DNA of 7,733 nucleotides from a bacterium (GTDB taxonomy: Bacteria > UBA9089 > CG2-30-40-21), in assembly GCA_018814245.1 (NCBI GenBank), contig JAHIZN010000358.1, positions 1-7,733 on the forward strand, given 5' to 3'. Numbering within the stretch: the stretch's first letter is position 1; every line of letters starts with the position of its first letter. A program made the translations under genes and the position numbers. The notes beneath the pieces are model-generated. The model saw only the letters and a program-made list of their open reading frames with translations, had not been told where the DNA came from and did not search any database. Below, in pieces: positions 1-5,244 of this stretch.

Positions 1-58
1 CAACAATTCATTAATTCAACAATTGACAATTGCTGAATCGTGGAATTGATGAATTGTT
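1..58. repeat. AT-rich imperfect inverted repeat
   Basis: The arms AACAATTCATTAATTC (2-17) and GAATTGATGAATTGTT (43-58) are reverse complements at 15 of 16 positions, with a 25-nt loop holding two CAATTG palindromes (20-25 and 27-32). The RNA or cruciform would be a long AT-rich hairpin. No T-run follows directly, so a classical terminator is not supported. A dispersed palindromic repeat or the end of a small mobile element is an equally good reading. The left edge touches the window start, so the element may be longer. Confidence 0.55.
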
Positions 59-60
59 AA

Positions 61-205
61 TCATTTTGGAGTACATGCTTCTGCTGTTTTGCAGCATTTC
101 CCATCAGAATTCTGTCCCCCAAAGATGTGGGTAAGGATAAGTCCTGTGACAGAGGGGCTGACCGACTACTGTTTTTGAACCATGCAGGGAATTGCTGACA
201 TACCT
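61..205. other. non-coding stretch upstream of gyrA, no gene seen
   Basis: No convincing gene is present. Two plus-strand frames stay open for about 40 codons (61-195 and 62-178), but neither has a start codon with a ribosome binding site near its beginning. A small hairpin TGCTG/CAGCA (82-86 with 92-96) is visible. CGACTACTG at 163-171 is a perfect reverse complement of 225-233, linking this stretch to the inverted-repeat element that follows. It may be a dispersed intergenic repeat or the remnant of a gene; the sequence alone does not decide. Confidence 0.4.
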
Positions 206-309
206 GTAATGGGTTAGTCATCAGCAGTAGTCGCAGGTTTTAACCTGCGTAAAATAACACAACATAGAAGATTGCGGCTGCCAATTTTCACCAATGACTA
301 AACCATTAC
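206..309. repeat. nested inverted-repeat element upstream of the gyrA promoter
   Basis: The outer arms GTAATGGGTTAGTCAT (206-221) and ATGACTAAACCATTAC (294-309) are reverse complements at 15 of 16 positions. Inside lies a near-perfect palindrome, CGCAGGTT (232-239) with AACCTGCG (242-249). Short complementary blocks extend outward (CAGGG 185-189 with CCCTG 315-319) and inward (CAGC 222-225 with GCTG 277-280). The element is about 100 to 135 bp, has no coding capacity, and stops about 10 to 20 nt before the gyrA -35 box. Terminal inverted repeats around a small non-coding core fit a MITE-like or palindromic dispersed element. A structured RNA or the terminator of an unseen upstream gene are alternatives. 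Confidence 0.5.
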
Positions 310-328
310 GCATGCCCTGTGAAATATC

Positions 329-357
329 TTGACTTTTTATCATTTATATGCTATATT
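329..357 (+). promoter_or_regulatory. sigma70-type promoter for gyrA with extended -10
   Basis: A -35 box TTGACT (329-334) is separated by exactly 17 nt from a -10 box TATATT (352-357). The dinucleotide TG at 349-350, one base before the -10, makes it an extended -10 promoter. Transcription should start near 364, leaving a leader of about 30 nt before gyrA. The region between the boxes and down to 370 is strongly AT-rich. This is the best promoter in the window and probably drives gyrA and the following PBP gene. Confidence 0.75.
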
Positions 358-380
358 AATATAAAAATTTAAGCCTTGAG

Positions 381-388
381 GGAAGGGG
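381..388 (+). promoter_or_regulatory. ribosome binding site of gyrA
   Basis: The purine-rich GGAAGGGG lies 6 nt before ATG 395. It supports that start, as does the protein N-terminus, which begins shortly before the conserved gyrase A residues. Confidence 0.6.
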
Positions 389-394
389 AAAGAG

Positions 395-2854
395 ATGTCC
401 ATTGTATATGATCAGTCTAACCAGAAGATAATACCCAAATATATCGAAGATGAAATGAAAGACTCATACATTGATTATGCGATGAGTGTCATTGTTGGCC
501 GTGCTTTGCCAGATGTCAGGGATGGGCTGAAGCCTGTCCACCGCCGTATCCTGTATGCCATGAACGAACTCAGCCTTACCCATGATAAGCCATATAAAAA
601 ATCAGCAAGGGTTGTTGGAGAGGTGCTTGGTAAATACCATCCCCATGGGGATTCAGCTGTTTATGAAACCATGGTCAGAATGGCTCAGGATTTCTCTTTT
701 AGATATCCATTGGTAGATGGTCAGGGCAACTTTGGTTCCATTGATGGTGATAATGCTGCTGCCATGCGGTACACAGAGGCTCGATTGACTAAGATAGCAG
801 CAGAGATGTTAAAGGATATTGATGCCCAGACCGTGAACTTTGTTGCAAACTTTGATGAAAGCCTTGAGGAACCATCAGTCCTTCCAGCAAGGGTGCCCAA
901 CCTTTTGCTTAATGGCTCCACAGGGATTGCTGTGGGAATGACAACCAATATACCCCCGCATAATCTGGGAGAGGTAGTTGATGCCACTATTGAACTCATC
1001 GATAACCCGCAAGTGACCATAGAAGAGCTTATAGAAAAAATCCCGGGACCTGATTTCCCAACCGGAGGGATTATATTTGGCAAGGAAAACCTCAAACAGG
1101 TGTATCTTACAGGCAGGGGGCAAGTCCTGACCAGAGCAAGAACAACTATTGAAACAACAAAGGCAGGCAGGGAAAGTATTATTGTTACAGAGATACCCTA
1201 TCAGGTAAATAAGGCTGAAATGATCAAGAAGATTGCAGAATTGGTAAAGCTAAAGAAGCTTGAGGATATCTCAGAAGTAAGGGATGAGTCTGACCGTGAG
1301 GGGTTAAGGGTGGTAATAGAGATAAAAAGGGATGGCGATGCCCTGGTGGTCTTGAATCAGCTCTATAAACATACCAGACTTCAAACCTCTTTTGGGGTGA
1401 TAATGCTTGCCCTTGTGGATAATCAGCCACAGATATTAAATATTAAACAGATGATTCAGTACTATATCAAACATCGCCGTATTATTATTGTCAGACGCAC
1501 CAAATATGAGCTTAAAAAGGCAGAGGAAAGGGCACATATCTTAGAGGGTTTTAAGATTGCTCTGGATAATCTTGATGCAGTCATTGCTACTATCCGTGCA
1601 TCAAAGAGCCCGGCTGAGGCAAGAAGGGCATTAATCGCTAATTTTGGCTTGTCTGAACTGCAATCTCAGGCAATATTAGAGATGCAGCTCCAGAGATTGA
1701 CTGCCTTAGAAAGAACAAAGATAGAGGAAGAATACCTGAATCTTATCAGAATTATAGAACAGCTCCGATCAATCCTTGCCTCTGAGAAAAAGGTGGATGA
1801 AATAATTAAAAAGGATCTGTTAGAGGTAAAAAAGGAATACAATAATGGCAGGCGAACACAAATAATTTCAGAGATGCCTCAGGAGATTAACAAAGAGGAT
1901 CTGATTACTGAAGAGGAGATGGTTATTACCATCTCTCATGCAAGGTATATCAAGAGAATTCCATTGAGTGCATATCAGGCACAAAATAGGGGCGGCAAGG
2001 GCGTAACAGGCATGAGTACGCGGGATGAGGATTTTGTTGAGCATGTTTATGTGGCATCTACCCATGAGTATATCCTCTTCTTTACTACCAGTGGCAAGGT
2101 TTATTGGTTAAAGGTTCACGAAATTCCTGAAGCAGGACGAATCGCCAAGGGTAAGGCATTGGTAAACCTTTTCCAATTAGAGCCGGGCGAAAAGATTACT
2201 GCCTCTGTCCAGGTCAGAGAATTTACCCCTGATTCATATCTCCTGATGGCTACGAAAAAAGGGATAATCAAGAAAACCTCATTGATGGAATACAGCCGTC
2301 CAAGGACTGGCGGGATAATTGCCATTAACCTGAATGAAGGGGATGAATTGATTCGGGTTGAGCTTACGGATGGGCATAATGATGTTATTCTCGCAACCAA
2401 ATTGGGTAAAGCCATCAGATTCAATGAAACAGATGTCAGATCCGTGAGCAGGGGTTCAATCGGGGTAACCGGAATACGCTTTAAGGATAAGGATAAGGAT
2501 GAGGTAGTTGGCATGGTGGTTGCCAAAGAAGATCTTATCCTTCTAACCGTAACGACTAAGGGCTATGGTAAAAGGACACTGATCTCTGAGTATCGGGATC
2601 AGGCAAGGGGCGGCAGCGGGGTTATTGATATTAAGATTACAGAAAAGAATGGTGAGGTTATAGCTATCCGTGAGGTAGCTGATGACAATGAGGTCATTAT
2701 CATGACAGAGGCAGGGAAGATGATTCGCTGTCGGGCAAAGGAGATCTCTGTTATTGGCAGAAATACTCAAGGAGTAAGACTGATTAAGCTGACAGGTAAT
2801 GATCAGGTAACAGCAATAGCTACGGTGGAAGGAACGGATGAGCAAGTAGTCTGA
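395..2854 (+). CDS. gyrA: DNA gyrase subunit A
   Basis: This is the breakage-reunion subunit of type IIA topoisomerase. With GyrB it introduces negative supercoils using ATP. At 819 residues it has the usual length for the short bacterial GyrA (about 820). Seen in the protein: the catalytic Tyr126 preceded by Arg125 in AAMRYTEAR; a quinolone-determining region at about 68-107 with Ser87 and Glu91, equivalent to E. coli Ser83 and Asp87; a helical coiled-coil stretch at about 366-485; and a C-terminal beta-pinwheel from about 510 with repeated Gly-rich blade motifs. The GyrA box at 530-536 reads QNRGGKG instead of the usual QRRGGKG. The box and the pinwheel argue for GyrA over ParC. Ser87 suggests no intrinsic target-site quinolone resistance at that position. 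The last codons and the stop lie within a hairpin-forming repeat, so the short C-terminal tail may be repeat-derived. Confidence 0.97.
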   Translation: MSIVYDQSNQKIIPKYIEDEMKDSYIDYAMSVIVGRALPDVRDGLKPVHRRILYAMNELSLTHDKPYKKSARVVGEVLGKYHPHGDSAVYETMVRMAQDFSFRYPLVDGQGNFGSIDGDNAAAMRYTEARLTKIAAEMLKDIDAQTVNFVANFDESLEEPSVLPARVPNLLLNGSTGIAVGMTTNIPPHNLGEVVDATIELIDNPQVTIEELIEKIPGPDFPTGGIIFGKENLKQVYLTGRGQVLTRARTTIETTKAGRESIIVTEIPYQVNKAEMIKKIAELVKLKKLEDISEVRDESDREGLRVVIEIKRDGDALVVLNQLYKHTRLQTSFGVIMLALVDNQPQILNIKQMIQYYIKHRRIIIVRRTKYELKKAEERAHILEGFKIALDNLDAVIATIRASKSPAEARRALIANFGLSELQSQAILEMQLQRLTALERTKIEEEYLNLIRIIEQLRSILASEKKVDEIIKKDLLEVKKEYNNGRRTQIISEMPQEINKEDLITEEEMVITISHARYIKRIPLSAYQAQNRGGKGVTGMSTRDEDFVEHVYVASTHEYILFFTTSGKVYWLKVHEIPEAGRIAKGKALVNLFQLEPGEKITASVQVREFTPDSYLLMATKKGIIKKTSLMEYSRPRTGGIIAINLNEGDELIRVELTDGHNDVILATKLGKAIRFNETDVRSVSRGSIGVTGIRFKDKDKDEVVGMVVAKEDLILLTVTTKGYGKRTLISEYRDQARGGSGVIDIKITEKNGEVIAIREVADDNEVIIMTEAGKMIRCRAKEISVIGRNTQGVRLIKLTGNDQVTAIATVEGTDEQVV
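2483..2500 (+). repeat. three tandem AAGGAT hexamers inside gyrA
   Basis: Three perfect copies of AAGGAT encode Lys-Asp three times (residues 697-702), in a charged segment between pinwheel blade motifs. Being a multiple of three it keeps the frame and probably lengthens a surface loop. It resembles, by one base per unit, the GGGATAA array at the end of the window; this may be coincidence. Confidence 0.6.
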
Positions 2855-2878
2855 CTTGTCCGACCAGTCCGACTACTT
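2844..2878. repeat. hairpin-forming repeat spanning the gyrA stop codon
   Basis: AAGTAGTC (2844-2851) pairs with GACTACTT (2871-2878). After one mismatch (2852 with 2870), GACT (2853-2856) pairs with AGTC (2866-2869), leaving a 9-nt loop. The interior is built from GTCYGAC-like units (GTCTGAC, GTCCGAC, GTCCGAC). The gyrA TGA (2852-2854) lies within the stem. The hairpin ends 10 nt before the next gene's ribosome binding site and has no following T-run, so it is not an obvious terminator. It most resembles a dispersed palindromic repeat that has landed at the gene end. Confidence 0.65.
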
Positions 2879-2888
2879 AACTAATTCT

Positions 2889-2894
2889 GGAGGT
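2889..2894 (+). promoter_or_regulatory. ribosome binding site deciding the start of the first PBP gene
   Basis: GGAGGT is a near-perfect Shine-Dalgarno sequence 3 nt before ATG 2898. A longer in-frame reading from TTG 2856 would add 14 residues, but that codon lies inside the gyrA-end repeat and has no ribosome binding site. ATG 2898 is therefore preferred, although the spacing is short. Confidence 0.7.
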
Positions 2895-2897
2895 CAT

Positions 2898-5111
2898 ATG
2901 TTTCGAAGGAGAAGAAGGAGGCTTTCCCAGCGGTATGCTCCGGCAAAACCCCCATCTGCCTTAAGAAGAAGATTGAAATCAGGATTAGGATTTGGGCTTA
3001 AATCCCCTAATTTCTTGACAAAATTAATAATTCTCAGTGGATTATTTGCATTTCTTGCCTTTATTGGGGCTACTACCGGCATTATTATTGGGTTTTCTTC
3101 CTCTATGCCTGACTTGGGTCCTATCTTAGAGACAGAGGGGATGGAATACTGGGAAATGCCAACCAAGGTTTTCTCTCAGGATGATAAACTTATCGGTGTC
3201 TTTTCAGTGGGCCGCAGGGAAATGATTAAGCTCCATGAGGTACCCAAGAATTTGATAGATGCTGTTATTGCTACCGAAGATGTTACTTTCAATAAACATC
3301 GTGGGATAAATCCAAAGGGAATGCTCAGAGCCTTTGTCGTAAATCTAATCTCTCGTAAAATATCACAAGGTGGAAGTACTATTACCCAGCAGTTGGTGAA
3401 AAATCTTTTTCTTACTCAGGAAAGAACCTATCGTCGCAAGATTCAAGAGATCATCCTTGCCCTGATGGTCGAAAAAAAACTTACCAAAGATGAAATAATG
3501 GAACGATACCTTAATAAGATCTATCTTGGACATGGAAATTATGGGGTTGAAAGTGCTGCACTCTTTTATTTTGATAAGCATGTTACGGACTTGAGCCTTG
3601 CTCAGTGTGCCATGATAGCTGGTCTTCCAGGCTCTCCAAGCCATTTTTCACCCATCAGCCATCCTGATGCAGCAGCAGAAAGACAGGCTCTTGTCTTAAA
3701 ACGAATGGAAAAGGTGGGAATCATTACCCCGGAGCAAACAACTGCGGCAAAAGAGGAATTCTGCGGTCAACTTTCTATGATGTCTAAAAAGGCATTTGCT
3801 AAAACCTGTACAACGATAAATGTATCACCATATTTTACAGAATATATCAGACGAATGCTTTCTGCTGCGTATGGGGATAATGCTATTTATAAGGGTGGGT
3901 TAAAGGTTTATACGACCATGGATATAGCGATGCAGAAGGCAGCCGAGGATGTTCTTAGTAAGGCATTGAATGACTTAAATAAGAGAAGGTCAAATAAAGC
4001 ATCAAGAATAGAAGGTGCCCTTGTAGCTATCGAACCATCTACCGGGTATATCAAGGCAATGGTTGGTGGAAGCGGATTTAGTAAATATAATCAGGTCAAT
4101 AGGGTAATTCAGGCACATCGTCAACCTGGTTCATCCTTTAAGCCGTTTATTTATACGGCTGCAATTGATTCAGGGCTTACCCCATGTTCTTTACTCGAAG
4201 ATTCACCTGTAAAATATATAGGAACCGATGGCAAAGAATGGGAACCACAAAATTACGAGAATAAGTTTGAGGGTATTGTTACCCTCAGAGAGGCATTGGA
4301 GAAATCTATAAATGTGGCTTCTATCAAATTATTAGAAAAGGTAACCCCGCGAAAGGTTGTGTCTTATGCTCACCGTATGGGGATAAAAAGCTACATAAAC
4401 CATGACCTGTCTATAGCCCTTGGTACTGCAGAGGTTACACCACTTGAAATAGCCACTGCTTATATCCCTTTTGCCAATCAGGGCATAAAGACAAAGCCAA
4501 TAGCCATTAAGTGCATAAAGGATAAGAAGGATGCGGCTATTAAGGAGAGTATGCCTCAGGAGGAAAGGGTGATTTCCCCTCAAACAGCATACATTATAAC
4601 CAGCCTACTGAAAGGGGTTGTGGAGCGAGGTACAGCACGGGAGGCTATCGGCAACAGACTCGGCAGGGAGGTTGCAGGAAAAACAGGTACAACCAATGAT
4701 TATGTAGATGCATGGTTTATTGGATATACCCCGCAATTGGTTGTTTGTGTTTGGGTAGGTTATGATAAGGGACAAATTACCATGGGACATGGAATGGCTG
4801 GCGGTGTTGTGGCTGCCCCCATCTGGCGGGATTTTATGATGAAAATTATAAATAAAATGCCGCCTGCCTCTTTTCCAAAGCCAGAAGGGATAATTACAGC
4901 CTGCATTGACCCGTCTTGCGGGTTGTTGGCAACCCAAAACTGTCCACAGATGAGAAATGAATACTTTATTAAAGGCACAGAACCAATAAAATACTGCACC
5001 ACCCATGCCGGTCTGCTCCCACAGGGGGAACAGGAACAAAATGTTACAGAACCAGAACCAAAAGAAGAGCCGGTGGAAGAAGATGTTGATAAGGTGATGC
5101 TGGAAGAGTAG
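2898..5111 (+). CDS. mrcA: bifunctional penicillin-binding protein 1A (glycosyltransferase and transpeptidase)
   Basis: A class A PBP that polymerises lipid II into glycan strands and cross-links their peptides on the outer side of the cytoplasmic membrane. From ATG 2898 it has 737 residues. In order: a cytoplasmic tail with six consecutive Arg (3-8); one membrane segment (about 41-66); a GT51 domain (about 83-255) with catalytic Glu127 in the ED-x-x-F-x-x-H-x-G motif, the GGSTITQQL motif (158-166), second catalytic Glu184 and the YLN-x4-G motif; then a transpeptidase domain (about 370-650) with Ser412-SF-Lys415, Ser470-Ile-Asn472 and Lys595-TGT. Cysteines 669, 674, 682 and 700 fall in the C-terminal motif region, followed by a Glu-rich tail (711-737). 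No sizeable extra domain fits between GT and transpeptidase. It starts 43 nt after gyrA with no promoter visible between, so co-transcription is likely. Family assignment is firm; the exact symbol (mrcA or ponA) is by convention. Confidence 0.95.
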   Translation: MFRRRRRRLSQRYAPAKPPSALRRRLKSGLGFGLKSPNFLTKLIILSGLFAFLAFIGATTGIIIGFSSSMPDLGPILETEGMEYWEMPTKVFSQDDKLIGVFSVGRREMIKLHEVPKNLIDAVIATEDVTFNKHRGINPKGMLRAFVVNLISRKISQGGSTITQQLVKNLFLTQERTYRRKIQEIILALMVEKKLTKDEIMERYLNKIYLGHGNYGVESAALFYFDKHVTDLSLAQCAMIAGLPGSPSHFSPISHPDAAAERQALVLKRMEKVGIITPEQTTAAKEEFCGQLSMMSKKAFAKTCTTINVSPYFTEYIRRMLSAAYGDNAIYKGGLKVYTTMDIAMQKAAEDVLSKALNDLNKRRSNKASRIEGALVAIEPSTGYIKAMVGGSGFSKYNQVNRVIQAHRQPGSSFKPFIYTAAIDSGLTPCSLLEDSPVKYIGTDGKEWEPQNYENKFEGIVTLREALEKSINVASIKLLEKVTPRKVVSYAHRMGIKSYINHDLSIALGTAEVTPLEIATAYIPFANQGIKTKPIAIKCIKDKKDAAIKESMPQEERVISPQTAYIITSLLKGVVERGTAREAIGNRLGREVAGKTGTTNDYVDAWFIGYTPQLVVCVWVGYDKGQITMGHGMAGGVVAAPIWRDFMMKIINKMPPASFPKPEGIITACIDPSCGLLATQNCPQMRNEYFIKGTEPIKYCTTHAGLLPQGEQEQNVTEPEPKEEPVEEDVDKVMLEE

Positions 5112-5118
5112 GATGGGA

Positions 5119-5146
5119 AATTATGAATTATGAATTAAAAATTATG
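5119..5146. repeat. four tandem AATTATG-type heptamers
   Basis: The units are AATTATG, AATTATG, AATTAAA and AATTATG, followed by related AATGAA-like sequence to about 5160. They begin 8 nt after the stop of the first PBP gene. They are non-coding and AT-rich and show no terminator structure. They look like a short remnant or seed of a heptamer microsatellite. Confidence 0.6.
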
Positions 5147-5197
5147 AATGAAGGAATGAACAGATAATAGAGCGAACTTTGCGGTTGAAAAATCTTA

Positions 5198-5232
5198 ACC
5201 TGAACGGCTCACCCTATTTTCAGATCAGGTGA
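5198..5232 (+). promoter_or_regulatory. possible ribosome binding site of the second PBP gene within a hairpin
   Basis: AGGTGA (5227-5232) is the only Shine-Dalgarno-like sequence before ATG 5245, at a long 12-nt spacing. It can pair in two mutually exclusive ways: ACCTGA (5198-5203) with TCAGGT (5225-5230), or TCACC (5209-5213) with GGTGA (5228-5232). Either would mask the site. No good promoter is seen in the 133-nt gap, so expression may depend on read-through from upstream. Such short helices occur often by chance. Confidence 0.3.
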
Positions 5233-5244
5233 ACTTTACTACAA

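Noticed and set aside
75..134. 19-codon open frame starting MLLLF with GGAG upstream
   Set aside because: Too short, overlaps a hairpin and repeat-rich DNA, spacing of the GGAG is poor, and the product is not recognisable.
232..254. Rho-independent terminator at the CGCAGGTT/AACCTGCG palindrome
   Set aside because: The stem is followed by TAAAATAAC instead of a T-run on the plus strand, and no upstream gene is visible in the window.
2856..2897. N-terminal extension of the first PBP gene from TTG 2856
   Set aside because: The extra 14 codons come from the gyrA-end repeat, lack a ribosome binding site, and ATG 2898 has GGAGGT just before it.
2915..2964. Perfect AAGGAGG followed by ATG 2935 inside the PBP gene
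   Set aside because: The purine run encodes the poly-Arg tail. The ATG is out of frame and reaches a stop after 9 codons.
4605..5039. 144-codon open frame on the minus strand
   Set aside because: It lies entirely within the transpeptidase-coding part of the first PBP gene, whose plus-strand product has clear motifs. The antisense product shows no recognisable domain. Other long antisense frames (721-1095, 2116-2526) were rejected for the same reason.
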